Assembly: GCF_018283645.1 (NCBI RefSeq)
Contig: NZ_JAGSXH010000018.1
Location: 1-64,000, forward strand
Length of the DNA: 64,000 nt
Origin: Actinocrinis puniceicyclus
Lineage (GTDB): Bacteria; Actinomycetota; Actinomycetes; Streptomycetales; Catenulisporaceae
Reading direction: 5' to 3'
The position numbers and the translations under genes were made by a program. Positions 55,770 through 63,984 of the stretch are shown piece after piece (the stretch's first letter is position 1; every line of letters starts with the position of its first letter). Under the pieces are notes generated by a model. That model had not been told where the DNA came from. It was given only the letters and a program-made list of their open reading frames with translations, and searched no databases.

Positions 55770-56249
55770 ATGTCTGAGCACCCCGTCCCACCCGCCGCGC
55801 ATCTGGAGGACATCGGCCTGCGCGGGATCGATCACGTCGGCGTCGCGGTCGCGGACCTCGACCAGGCCGTCGACTTTTATCAGCGAGTGTTCGGGATGCG
55901 CTGCATCCGGATCGAGGAGAACGCGGACGAGGGTGTGCGCGAGGCCACGATGTCGGTCGGACCCGACCCGGTGGCCGGCCGGCTGCAACTGCTGGCGCCG
56001 CTGTCCCCGCACTCGACGATCGCCCGTTTCCTGGACCGTCAGGGCCCCGGGCTGCAGCAGATCGCGTACCGGGTCGCGGATCTCGACGTCGCCTGCGAGA
56101 AGTTGCGTTCGCGCGGGGTGCGGCTGATCCACAAGACACCGCGGCGCGGCACCGCCGGTTCCAGGATCAACTTCATCTTCCCCCAGGACGCCGGCGGGGT
56201 GCTCGTGGAACTGGTCGAGCAACCCTCGGCGGACTTCGCAGTGCACTGA
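55770..56249 (+). CDS. VOC-family methylmalonyl-CoA epimerase-like protein
   Basis: A 159-residue vicinal-oxygen-chelate protein with the paired beta-alpha-beta-beta-beta layout of methylmalonyl-CoA epimerase, which would supply the (2S)-methylmalonyl-CoA used by PKS extension. Metal positions by analogy are His22 (DHVGVAV), Gln73 (LQLLAP), a third ligand and Glu148 (VELVEQP). Where classical epimerases have His-His (GxHHIAF), this protein has Gln96-Gln97 (GPGLQQIAYRV), so the third ligand is changed; other acyl-CoA epimerases or isomerases remain possible. Arg125-Arg126 in TPRRGTAGSRI match the family. Transcribed divergently from the megasynthase operon. Confidence 0.75.
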   Translation: MSEHPVPPAAHLEDIGLRGIDHVGVAVADLDQAVDFYQRVFGMRCIRIEENADEGVREATMSVGPDPVAGRLQLLAPLSPHSTIARFLDRQGPGLQQIAYRVADLDVACEKLRSRGVRLIHKTPRRGTAGSRINFIFPQDAGGVLVELVEQPSADFAVH

Positions 56250-56397
56250 CGGTGCCGTCGCCGACCTTGCCATGGCGTGTTCGTGAGTCAGTGCTGTCAG
56301 TACCGGACTTCGTGCCGAATTGCGGCGGCTTGGTCGGGGGTCGAGCGGCTGCACCCGGTGGAGCGGCTGCATTGCGCCTTAGCGTCTCGCCGCCGAT

Positions 56398-57912
56398 CTA
56401 CGCGCGCGCGTAGATCTCCCCGAGCCCGGCAAGCATGACCCGGCTCCCGGGCCGGGCGGCCTCGGCGACGAGCTCCGGCGAGAAGCCGCTGACGCTGAAC
56501 AGTCCGAGCGTCGCGCCGGTCGCGTCGTGGCCCGCGGCGGTCAGCAGGTCGCGCAGGTGTTCGAGACGGCGAAGCTCGGCCAACCCGGGGCGGCGGTCCC
56601 GGGACTTGGCCTCGGCGATGAAGGTGATCGGCGAACCGGCGGTGCGGGGTCTGGCCCCGCGTGCGAGGGCCAGCACGTCGATCTCGTGGCTTGTCCTGTG
56701 CTCACGGCAGGCGATGACGGATTGTCCGACCGCCCCCAGCTCGAGTCCCGCCTCGTCCTGAGCGTGGCGGGCCGTCCACTCGGTCGAGAGCGCCTCGAAG
56801 TGCGGACCGAGGATCTTCGACTCGAGCGTGTGCCTGACCTCGGCCCATACGCGCTGGGCCCGCCCGGCTTCCAGGTCGCCGAGGTACGGCTCGATGACCA
56901 GATGGTGCAGACGCACGATCGGATCCGTGATGGTGATCACCGGCCGCCGCTCGAGCAGCAGATCCTGACGCCGCTCGATGAACCCGGCCGCTTCGAGCAT
57001 GCCCAGCTGGTGGTTGAGCGAGGTGGCCGGCCGACCGAGCAGGCCGCCGATCTTCGCCGGCGAACTTTCCCCGGCCGCCACCGCCGCCAAGATCGAGCCG
57101 TACGCGGCCGAGTCACGAATGCGCGGATCCTCATGCACCACCCGTTCGGCCTCGCTGAACAAAGGCACACTCGGGCGCAGCACGTTGCGCGCAAGCCACG
57201 CCCCGGCATCCTCCGGGGTTTCGGGAAAGCGGGGGTCGGGCGTCAACTCCCGGTACCCCGGTGTGCCGCCGATGAGCGCGTTGTGCCGGAAGGCCGCCCA
57301 CAGGTCATTGATTCCCCAGTAGGCACGGGCATCCCGGTATCCGAACGGATTGATCCGCAGCTCGAGCGCGCCCCGGCCGCGCAGCGCCTTCGTTCCCGAG
57401 AGCAGCCCCGACATCACCGAGATCGCGGAGCCGCACAGGACGAGTCGGAGAGGCGCCGCGCCGCCCGCCCCCGGACCGATCCGGTCGTAGAGGCCCTGGA
57501 CGATCGATGCCAGCCCGGGGCTCTCGTGCGCGAGATACGGGAACTCGTCGATCACCAGCAGGGGTGGCGCGACATCCGCCGACGCATTCACGGCGCGCGC
57601 GGCCATGAGTTCCGCCGCCGTGCCCAGCGCCGACTCCCACCCGTCGAAGCCGAACGCGCCGGCCGACACGCCGTACCAGGAGGCGAGCGAGTCCGCGAAG
57701 CGAGCCAGCGAGATGCTCTCGACCTGCTCCGTGGCCAGGTGGTAGATACCGCCGGACGCCTCGGCCAGCCTGCGCAGCAGGAAGGACTTCCCCTGGCGCC
57801 TGCGCCCGTAGACGATTGCGATGCGCAGGCCGGGCAGCGGCGACGCGGCGAACTCGGCCAGATCGGCCCACTCCTCGTCCCGGCCGAAGACGTCCGCGGG
57901 CTTGGTCGTCAC
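56398..57912 (-). CDS. AAA ATPase with DUF234 / PD-(D/E)XK-like C-terminus
   Basis: A 504-residue STAND-like archaeal-type ATPase. Walker A is GRRRQGKS (36-43) and Walker B LLVIDEFPYL (Asp122, Glu123). A sensor-like LCGSAISVMSGLL segment follows. Residues ~240-330 form a winged helix (SPAKIGGLLGRPATSLNHQL). The C-terminal domain has SHEIDVLAL ... ITFIAEAKSRDRR, matching the D..ExK pattern of restriction-like nuclease folds in DUF234. The family is common and mostly uncharacterised; defence or toxin-like roles have been suggested for such STAND proteins. GTG start with GGAG upstream. It stands alone, convergent with the epimerase-like gene and unrelated in strand order to the lipopeptide operon. 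Confidence 0.8.
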   Translation of the reverse strand: MTTKPADVFGRDEEWADLAEFAASPLPGLRIAIVYGRRRQGKSFLLRRLAEASGGIYHLATEQVESISLARFADSLASWYGVSAGAFGFDGWESALGTAAELMAARAVNASADVAPPLLVIDEFPYLAHESPGLASIVQGLYDRIGPGAGGAAPLRLVLCGSAISVMSGLLSGTKALRGRGALELRINPFGYRDARAYWGINDLWAAFRHNALIGGTPGYRELTPDPRFPETPEDAGAWLARNVLRPSVPLFSEAERVVHEDPRIRDSAAYGSILAAVAAGESSPAKIGGLLGRPATSLNHQLGMLEAAGFIERRQDLLLERRPVITITDPIVRLHHLVIEPYLGDLEAGRAQRVWAEVRHTLESKILGPHFEALSTEWTARHAQDEAGLELGAVGQSVIACREHRTSHEIDVLALARGARPRTAGSPITFIAEAKSRDRRPGLAELRRLEHLRDLLTAAGHDATGATLGLFSVSGFSPELVAEAARPGSRVMLAGLGEIYARA

Positions 57913-57975
57913 CTTGGTCTCCAGCTAGCTTGAATACAACTACGCTAACTATAGTCACGCTAGTGCGCTGGACAC
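57913..57975 (-). promoter_or_regulatory. Promoter region of the AAA/DUF234 gene with repeated TAGCGT
   Basis: On the - strand an A/T-rich patch contains TATAGT flanked by two direct TAGCGT copies (13 bases apart), about 25-45 bases before the GTG. TATAGT is a plausible -10 and the repeats could be an autoregulatory site. Confidence 0.4.
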
Positions 57976-58100
57976 GCGTCGGCACGAGTCGCCCGTAGCG
58001 GCACGCTGATCTCGCAGATGCCAACCCGGTCATCGCGGTCGGGGAAAGGCGCCGGCTCATCCCGTCCATCGTTCCGATTCGATGGACACCGCGATACCCG

Positions 58101-58136
58101 GGGTGCTGCGGCTCCGAACCTGGAGCCGCAGCACCC
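58101..58136. terminator. Strong hairpin downstream of the dehydratase operon
   Basis: Perfect 15-base stem (GGGTGCTGCGGCTCC and its complement) with a 6-base loop. It lies between the end of the operon at 58331 and the AAA gene and would stop leftward transcription. The remaining ~390 bases between 57976 and 58330 hold no gene that I can support. Confidence 0.75.
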
Positions 58137-58307
58137 TGCGTTTGTTCGGGCGGTCCCACGTATACGACGCCAGGTGTGCGCTGCCGGGCGGCGGCAGATC
58201 GGGCGAATGTTTGCAGGGCTGATCGGCGACGCCATATCGTTCCCTGACAAACAAGCGACGACGTGGGGGCGCCGGTGATCTCTCCAGGGGAGCCATCGTC
58301 CACACCC

Positions 58308-58326
58308 GGCACCGACCGGCGGTGCC
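58308..58326. terminator. Small hairpin 4 bases past the dehydratase stop
   Basis: GGCACCG and its complement with a 5-base loop, immediately after the last gene of the - strand operon. A weaker first-stage terminator before the hairpin at 58101. Confidence 0.5.
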
Positions 58327-58330
58327 CGCC

Positions 58331-59596
58331 TCACGTGTGATCGGGGAGCGACTCGATCCAGCGCGCGACCTGGTCGTGCAGGGCCGCCGGGTCGAGCGAA
58401 CGGCCATCGGCGTTGTCCGCCCGGATCTCCAACACCGGTATGCCCGCCTTGCGCAGGGCGTGCGTGGTGAACCAACTGGCCCGGCTGTCGGGACTGATCA
58501 AGTGGACCACGCCGTCGACCCGGTGCGTGCGGGCCTCCTTCGTGTACCACTCCACAGACCACGGCGGCGTGTACATCTGGTCCCGGAAGGCGCAGAACCT
58601 GGCTGCCAGCGCGCGCAGCGGATCGTCCCCGTAGCGGGCGTAGGCGTCGGCCGCGAGGGCGAGGTACATGGACCAGACGAACACGGCCCCGTGCGACTGC
58701 TCGAAGGAACGGTAGAAGTCCATGTCGAACCACAGACCGCGCCCGATCCACATCAGTCGGCGCCGCTCACGCGGCACAACCGCCCGCCCCTCGGCCACGA
58801 GCGAACTGACCTCCCGGTAAAGGGATTCGGCCGCCGCGGTCGCCCACGGCGTGCCCCGGTGCCATTGCGGGATCATCACCGCGGGGATGACGTCGTTCAC
58901 AGGGACAGGGCACCGCGGGGCGGAAGCGAGCAGGTCCCGGGTCCTGCGGTTCCACTCGGCCTGCTCGTTGGACAACGCCATGATGCGCGCGAGGCGTTCC
59001 GGGCTGAAGCGGGCCCCGGTGAGCTGTTCCAGCCGTGGGACGAGCCCCTGCAGTTCCAGCTGCAGCAGATCGATGCGGGGGGAACCGATGGCCGTCTCCC
59101 AGTCGTGGCGCATCAGCTCCCACCAGTTCGCCGGCACGATCTCCGCCGCCGCGCTTTCCAACGGGAGGAACGCAACGCCCAGTTCGCTCTCCCACAGCTG
59201 GAACATGCGCCGCAGGCTGTCGCCCGAGCAGTCGGCAATGACGACCGACGGCAGCGGCAGCCCGCCCCAGGGCGCGTCGTCGCCGCGTGGGGAGAGCGCC
59301 TCGGCAAGGGGCAGAGCACTGTACTGCTCGACGTCGTCGGGCAGCCCACGCTCGCGCAGCGCCTCCAGGTACCGGCCCGACATCCGCTTCGCGGAGATGA
59401 TGGACGACCACCACTGGTTGACTACGTACGGCACGTCCATGGCACGCAGCAGTTCCTGGGGGACGTCGGCGTTGACGAGCGCGAACGGGCGTCCCTGCGC
59501 CGCCTGGCCACGCAGGGTCGCGAACCACTCGCGTTGATGACGCAGCGCGTCACCCGCGGCGCCGAGGCGCGGGCGCGAGAGTGTACGGTCGCTCAT
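58331..59596 (-). CDS. 2-hydroxyacyl-CoA dehydratase-like subunit (cluster-poor)
   Basis: A 421-residue member of the HgdB/FldBC/BcrBC superfamily, matched by overall organisation: PFALVNADVPQELLRAMDVP, later VVIADCSGDSLRRMFQLWE, then HLISPDSRASWFTTHALRKA and VLEIRADNAD near the end. Only isolated cysteines are seen (ADCSG, PRCPV, RFCAF) and they do not sit at the usual cluster positions, so it may not bind a [4Fe-4S] cluster itself. The ATG at 59596 overlaps the previous gene's stop (ATGA); the frame upstream is not coding. It is the last gene of the five-gene operon and is followed by two hairpins. Pairing with the next subunit suggests a heterodimer. Confidence 0.7.
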   Translation of the reverse strand: MSDRTLSRPRLGAAGDALRHQREWFATLRGQAAQGRPFALVNADVPQELLRAMDVPYVVNQWWSSIISAKRMSGRYLEALRERGLPDDVEQYSALPLAEALSPRGDDAPWGGLPLPSVVIADCSGDSLRRMFQLWESELGVAFLPLESAAAEIVPANWWELMRHDWETAIGSPRIDLLQLELQGLVPRLEQLTGARFSPERLARIMALSNEQAEWNRRTRDLLASAPRCPVPVNDVIPAVMIPQWHRGTPWATAAAESLYREVSSLVAEGRAVVPRERRRLMWIGRGLWFDMDFYRSFEQSHGAVFVWSMYLALAADAYARYGDDPLRALAARFCAFRDQMYTPPWSVEWYTKEARTHRVDGVVHLISPDSRASWFTTHALRKAGIPVLEIRADNADGRSLDPAALHDQVARWIESLPDHT

Positions 59597-60753
59597 CGTG
59601 CCATCCGCGCTTCCTGCGAAAGGAGTTGGCTGCTCAGGTCGGGCAGGTCGATGCCGGCGTAGGGCTGGTCGCGCAGCAGCGCGGCAGGCACCCCTGCGGC
59701 TGCCGCCTGCGCCGGGTACCCCCACCGGTGGGCGTCGTCGTACTGGCGGCAGTACGTGAGGACGTAGTGCGCGCCGCTGCCGCCGACCGCATCGCGGATG
59801 GCGTCCGCCATCCGATGCGGGGGACGGGCCACCGTCGGCAGCACCGCACGCGTGTAATGGTCCGTGAGGGCCTCCAGGGTCGGCTCGCCGATGGGCGGCT
59901 GGTCGCCGCCGTCGCCCCAGTCGTGGTCCTCGCCCACCACCAGCCAGCCGTCGCCTTCGAGCGCGTCGTAGACGTCGGCGGTGTCATGGCTGCTTCCGGA
60001 GACGAACACCGCACGGCCCGCGGGCCGTGCGGTGTCACCGGCCAGCGCGGCGGTGAGGGTGTCGGCGTACTCTCTGGCCGGCATGGCCGTGCCGGCGGCA
60101 TACCAGCGCAGCGCCTCGCTCCCCGAGAGCGCGCCGGCGCGGCGCCGCCGCCGCAGTTCGGTGCGCGCGGCGCGGGCGGCGTCGTGGTCGGCGACCGCCT
60201 CCGCCAGTTCGGCCGCGTCGATGGCGCGTCCGCGCCAGGCCGCCAACTGGTCGGCGAAGCGGCGGATCCGGCCGAGGTTGTGGCGTCGGGTGGGCTCCCC
60301 CGGCAGGTAAAGCAGATCGACGAAGTGAACCGGCGGGAAGGTCTGCGCCCCGATCCGGCGCAACTCCCTGAGTGTGTAGAACAGTTGGAGTGAGGCGTCG
60401 CAGTCGTGTGTGATGACGATCAGGTCGGGCGCGGGTGTCTGGTCGGGCGCGGGTGTCTGGTCGGGCACGGCGTCGTGCTCCTGGGGCGTGAGGATTGCCG
60501 CGAGGATGTTCACCGCCTGCGGGTCGACGCAGCCGTCGAGATAGGTCCGCGCGAGCGTGGTGTCGCGTCCCGCGCGTCCGGCCAGCCGTACGGGCAGTGC
60601 GCCGGCGGCCGCGATCAGTTCCACCGGAGTGTCGCAGCCGATGTAGCCGACGACCGGCCGGCCCTGCGCCGCGCGGCGCAGGGCGTGCAGCCCACGGTCG
60701 TCGTGGGCGGCCCGCAGATCGGTGGCCGCCTGGCGTGGTTCGGGGGATTCCAT
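59593..60753 (-). CDS. 2-hydroxyacyl-CoA dehydratase-like subunit (cluster-binding)
   Basis: A 386-residue subunit with the four cysteines expected of a [4Fe-4S] dehydratase: Cys40 in YIGCDTPVELIAAAGALPVR, Cys75 in YLDGCVDPQAVN, Cys118 in VITHDCDASLQLF and Cys335 in LTYCRQYDD. The family removes water from 2-hydroxyacyl-CoA, or reduces arenes, through ketyl radicals after ATP-driven one-electron activation. A tandem 18-base repeat in the gene duplicates DQTPAP near residue 100. The start overlaps the CoA-transferase stop by one base (TGATG). No HgdC-type activator is in the window, so activity would need one elsewhere, or the protein has a different job. Confidence 0.75.
   Translation of the reverse strand: MESPEPRQAATDLRAAHDDRGLHALRRAAQGRPVVGYIGCDTPVELIAAAGALPVRLAGRAGRDTTLARTYLDGCVDPQAVNILAAILTPQEHDAVPDQTPAPDQTPAPDLIVITHDCDASLQLFYTLRELRRIGAQTFPPVHFVDLLYLPGEPTRRHNLGRIRRFADQLAAWRGRAIDAAELAEAVADHDAARAARTELRRRRRAGALSGSEALRWYAAGTAMPAREYADTLTAALAGDTARPAGRAVFVSGSSHDTADVYDALEGDGWLVVGEDHDWGDGGDQPPIGEPTLEALTDHYTRAVLPTVARPPHRMADAIRDAVGGSGAHYVLTYCRQYDDAHRWGYPAQAAAAGVPAALLRDQPYAGIDLPDLSSQLLSQEARMAR
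60424..60470. repeat. In-frame 18-bp tandem repeat in the dehydratase subunit
   Basis: Two exact copies of GTCGGGCGCGGGTGTCTG plus a partial third, coding for repeated DQTPAP in a surface linker just before the third cluster cysteine region. Recent slippage is likely. Confidence 0.7.
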
Positions 60754-62006
60754 CAGACCACCCCGGCCTCGCGCAGTTCGGCTATCTCCTGCGCCGACAG
60801 CCCGCCGATCCTCGCGAGCACCTCCTGCGTGTGCTCCCCGAGGTGGGGTGCGGGCTGGTCCAGGCGGACGTCGCAGTAGGAGAAGCGGATCGGCACGCCC
60901 GGTCCCATCAGGCCGGTGGCACCGTGCTGGGGGTGGTCGAGTTCGACGACCTCCTCGCGGCGCAGCACCTCGGGGTTGCGCAGCGCGTTCGCCGGTTCCA
61001 GCACCTCGGCCGCGGGCACTCCCTGCCCGATCAGGGTCGAGACGGCTTCGGCGCGCGGCCGGCCCCGCGTCCAGGCCCCGACCATTTCGTGCAGTTCGGT
61101 CGCATGACGCACGCGCTGGTCGCGGGTGGCGAATCGTTCGTCGTCGATCAGGTCGGGGCGGCCCATGGCCCGGAAGACGCCGCGGGCGAAGGTGTCGGTC
61201 GGTCCGCACAGCGCGATCTGCCCGTCCTCGGCGGGGAAGATGCCGAACGGGGCCAGGCGCGGAAGCGCGTTGCCCGTCCGCAGCGGCATCCCGACCTGCT
61301 CGAGGGCGTCGAAGGGCTCTGTGGACAGCAGTGAGGTCAGCGCGCCGAGCATGGAGACGTCCACGTGCTGGCCCGCGCCGTCCCGATCACGCTGGATCTT
61401 GGCGGCCAGGGTGCCGATGACCGCGAAGAGCGGTGCCAGCAGGTCACCGACCGGAAGGCCGAAGCGCACCGGGTCCGTCCCCGGCTCTCCGGCCGTGTAC
61501 ATCACCCCGCTCATCGCCTGAATGATCGAGTCCATCGCCTTGCCCGTGCCGCCGTCGGCGCCGAATCCGCTGATCGACGTGTAGATCACGGACGGGTTGA
61601 CGGCGCGCACGTCGCGGTAGCCGACGCCGAGGCGGTCCGCGGTGCCCGCCGCGTAGTTCTCCACGACGATGTCGACGTTGCGGGCCAGCCGCAGGAAGGT
61701 CTCGCGGCCCCGCGCGTCCTTGAGGTTGATGGTGATGCTCTTCTTGTTGCGTCCGCGGCCCATCATCGACACCGACATGTCGGTGTCGGCGGAACGTGCG
61801 GTGCTCAGCCCGTCCTGCCCGTAGTAGGGCGAGTTGTAGCGCGCACTGTCGCCGCCGGTCGCGGGGTTCTCCACCTTCACGACGGTGGCGCCCAGCCCAC
61901 CGAGCAGGAGCGTGGCGTAGGGCCCGGACAGCGCGGTGGTCAGGTCGAGCACCACGGTGCCCGCCAGCGGGCGGTTCGGCGTACGGTCGGTGTGCACGTC
62001 GGTCAC
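60753..62006 (-). CDS. Class III CoA-transferase (CaiB/BaiF family)
   Basis: A 417-residue formyl-CoA-transferase-type enzyme that moves CoA between carboxylates. Family segments are VVLDLTTALSGPYATLLLGGLGATVVKVENP, RNKKSITINLKD, NYAAGTADRLGVGY and the catalytic Asp188 in GLPVGDLLAP. Such enzymes partner 2-hydroxyacyl-CoA dehydratases (phenyllactate FldA, carnitine CaiB), making the CoA ester that the dehydratase needs. GTG start overlapping the CapA-like gene stop (GTGA). Together with the two downstream subunits it forms a plausible acid-activation and dehydration unit for a hydroxy acid. Confidence 0.9.
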   Translation of the reverse strand: MTDVHTDRTPNRPLAGTVVLDLTTALSGPYATLLLGGLGATVVKVENPATGGDSARYNSPYYGQDGLSTARSADTDMSVSMMGRGRNKKSITINLKDARGRETFLRLARNVDIVVENYAAGTADRLGVGYRDVRAVNPSVIYTSISGFGADGGTGKAMDSIIQAMSGVMYTAGEPGTDPVRFGLPVGDLLAPLFAVIGTLAAKIQRDRDGAGQHVDVSMLGALTSLLSTEPFDALEQVGMPLRTGNALPRLAPFGIFPAEDGQIALCGPTDTFARGVFRAMGRPDLIDDERFATRDQRVRHATELHEMVGAWTRGRPRAEAVSTLIGQGVPAAEVLEPANALRNPEVLRREEVVELDHPQHGATGLMGPGVPIRFSYCDVRLDQPAPHLGEHTQEVLARIGGLSAQEIAELREAGVV

Positions 62007-63139
62007 CGCTGATCTCCCTGCGTGATGGTCACTGTGTCCTCGCCGCTCCAGTCGAAGCGGGTGTGCAGGCCGGCCCTGCGGCTGATGTCACGGATGTAGG
62101 CGAGGACTTCCTCGCCGCCCGAGGTCCTGGCCACGGGCACGGGCCGGCCCCGGTCGTCGATGCGGCACGGCAGCAGCCCGGCATGCACCCGCCCGTCGTC
62201 GCCGACCTCGACGCAGGCGATGGCCGCGTTCCTGGACTCCGGGTGGAAGGGGTAGTACGGCATGTCCGGGTCCGGGGCGAAACCGTAGAGCTTGACCCGG
62301 CGCAGCGCCCATGCCCGGCGTTCCGGACTGTTGTCGTCGGCGTTGGGGGTCAGGACGCGGGTGACCGTCACGAAGTTGCCCAGACCGTGATAGATGGGCC
62401 GGCCGCGGTAGATCTCAATGCCGCGCATGATGTGGGCGTGGTGCCCGAAGACCGCGTGTGCGCCGGCGTCGATCGCGGCCTGCGCCACGGGGCGCTCGTA
62501 CATGGCGATCACGGCCGGGGTGTGCCCGATTCCCTTGTGGAGTCCGACGACCACGATGTCCGCCTGTTCGCGGGCGGCCTCGACGTCCCGGCGCATCGCG
62601 TCGAGGCTGTCGGGTTCTGCGAAGGTGTAGATGTTGGGCGGGCCGCCCGGGCTCGCGTGGTCCAGCTCGTAGTGGGTCAGCACGTGGACATAGGCGCAGC
62701 CGGGCTTCGCCGAGGTCGCCCAGCTCTCGCGCGGGCCGACGCAGTTGTAGCTGAGCACCGCCACCGTGCGGGTCCCCGCGCGGACCACGGCAGGCGTCCT
62801 GGCCTCCGTGATGGATGCGCCCGCCCCGGCGGTGGCCAGTCCGTGCGCACGGGCGTGCCGCACGGTGTCGAGTACGCCGTCGGGACCTGCGTCCGCGATG
62901 TGGTTGCCGGCCAGGGTCACCGCGGAGAAACCCGCGCGGGCCAGGGCGCCGAGAGCCGCCGGGTCGGCGGGCGGCGCCGGGACGTCCGTGCTGGTCTGCA
63001 CCGTGGTGGTCGAGTGCGGCACCTCCACGTGGCCGATGACGGTTTCGCCGCCCAGCAGGATCGGACGGCAGGGCTCGAAGAACGAGTCGGGGTCCGGCTC
63101 GTCGAGGATGATGTCGCCCACGGCGAGAAGCCTCGTCAT
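62003..63139 (-). CDS. CapA/PgsA-like metallophosphoesterase
   Basis: A 378-residue protein of the CapA (poly-gamma-glutamate synthesis accessory) metallophosphatase group. The opening LLAVGDIILDEPD provides the first metal Asp. LAGNHIADAGPDGVLDTV is the NHxxD motif. VVVGLHKG and FGHHAHIMRG provide later His ligands, and GRPIYHGLGNFV is the family's characteristic end. No signal peptide or membrane anchor is present, unlike secreted CapA, so it acts in the cytoplasm, perhaps as a small-molecule phosphoesterase. ATG overlapping the hydrolase stop (ATGA). Its role with the CoA-transferase and dehydratase is unclear. Confidence 0.85.
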   Translation of the reverse strand: MTRLLAVGDIILDEPDPDSFFEPCRPILLGGETVIGHVEVPHSTTTVQTSTDVPAPPADPAALGALARAGFSAVTLAGNHIADAGPDGVLDTVRHARAHGLATAGAGASITEARTPAVVRAGTRTVAVLSYNCVGPRESWATSAKPGCAYVHVLTHYELDHASPGGPPNIYTFAEPDSLDAMRRDVEAAREQADIVVVGLHKGIGHTPAVIAMYERPVAQAAIDAGAHAVFGHHAHIMRGIEIYRGRPIYHGLGNFVTVTRVLTPNADDNSPERRAWALRRVKLYGFAPDPDMPYYPFHPESRNAAIACVEVGDDGRVHAGLLPCRIDDRGRPVPVARTSGGEEVLAYIRDISRRAGLHTRFDWSGEDTVTITQGDQR

Positions 63140-63984
63140 CGCCACTGACCCCCGTTGGCCTCGTAGTCGGCCAGTTCGTCGAGGAAGACCTTCACCTCGC
63201 GGGCCAGCCGACGCGGGCGCTCCTCCGCCATGAAGTGGCCCTCGTCCTCGAACAGCACGGTCTTGCTGTGCCGGACCGCGGTCGCGGCGCGCAGCGCCGA
63301 CTGCGGTGAGATGACACCATCGCGCAGGCCGGCCAGGGACAGCACGGGCAGCTCGATCGTGGCGAGGATCTTCGCGAGCTCCTCGTTGTCGGTGGCCTGC
63401 GGGAAGGGCATCCCCTGGTTCACCAAGGCCTCCTCCTCGCTGTAGCCGAGGTGGTGTTCCACCAGCCTGCGCAGGGTCTCCTCCCGTGTCCTGAGCCGCT
63501 GCTCGCCCTCGGTCCTGCCGCCGATCACGGCCAACTGCTCCCTGAGCACGGCGGGATCGCGGCGTCCTTCGACCACCCGCCTGCGGCCCGCCGACGACGA
63601 TGTGTCTCCGGATCGGTCGTGCGGCGTGCCGACGACGCTGATCAGGGCCCGCAGTCGCTCGGGATGGTTGCGGGCGAGGTGCCAGCCGATGCCGCCGCCG
63701 TGCGATACGCCGGTGTAGACGAAGGTCTCGATGCCGAGGTGGTCGGCGACGGCGAGGACGTCGGCGCCCCACTGGTCGAGCCAGCCGGCGGCCGGCGCGG
63801 TGGCCAGATGCGTCGAACGCCCGAAGCCGCGCGCCTGCACGGTGATGACCGTGCAGCCGTACGGGTCCTCGGCGAGGATCGCCGGATACGGCCCGAAGCC
63901 GGAGGCGCTGGAGATGACGATGTCACCGCCGGTGCCGTGCTGTTCGAACCAGACATCGGCGCCGTCGAGGGCCAGGATGGTCAC
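63136..63984 (-). CDS. Alpha/beta hydrolase
   Basis: First gene of the five-gene - strand operon, 282 residues. Nucleophile Ser in YTGVSHGGGIGWHLA, a candidate acid Asp in LAGLRDGVIS, and catalytic His in FEDEGHFMAEE. The oxyanion region reads SSASGFGPYP, and the VQARGFGRSTH loop is typical of the fold. Starts at GTG with GAGAGGA upstream, close to the window edge but apparently complete. It could hydrolyse an ester, lactone or thioester in the same pathway; the substrate is not predictable. Confidence 0.85.
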   Translation of the reverse strand: MTILALDGADVWFEQHGTGGDIVISSASGFGPYPAILAEDPYGCTVITVQARGFGRSTHLATAPAAGWLDQWGADVLAVADHLGIETFVYTGVSHGGGIGWHLARNHPERLRALISVVGTPHDRSGDTSSSAGRRRVVEGRRDPAVLREQLAVIGGRTEGEQRLRTREETLRRLVEHHLGYSEEEALVNQGMPFPQATDNEELAKILATIELPVLSLAGLRDGVISPQSALRAATAVRHSKTVLFEDEGHFMAEERPRRLAREVKVFLDELADYEANGGQWR

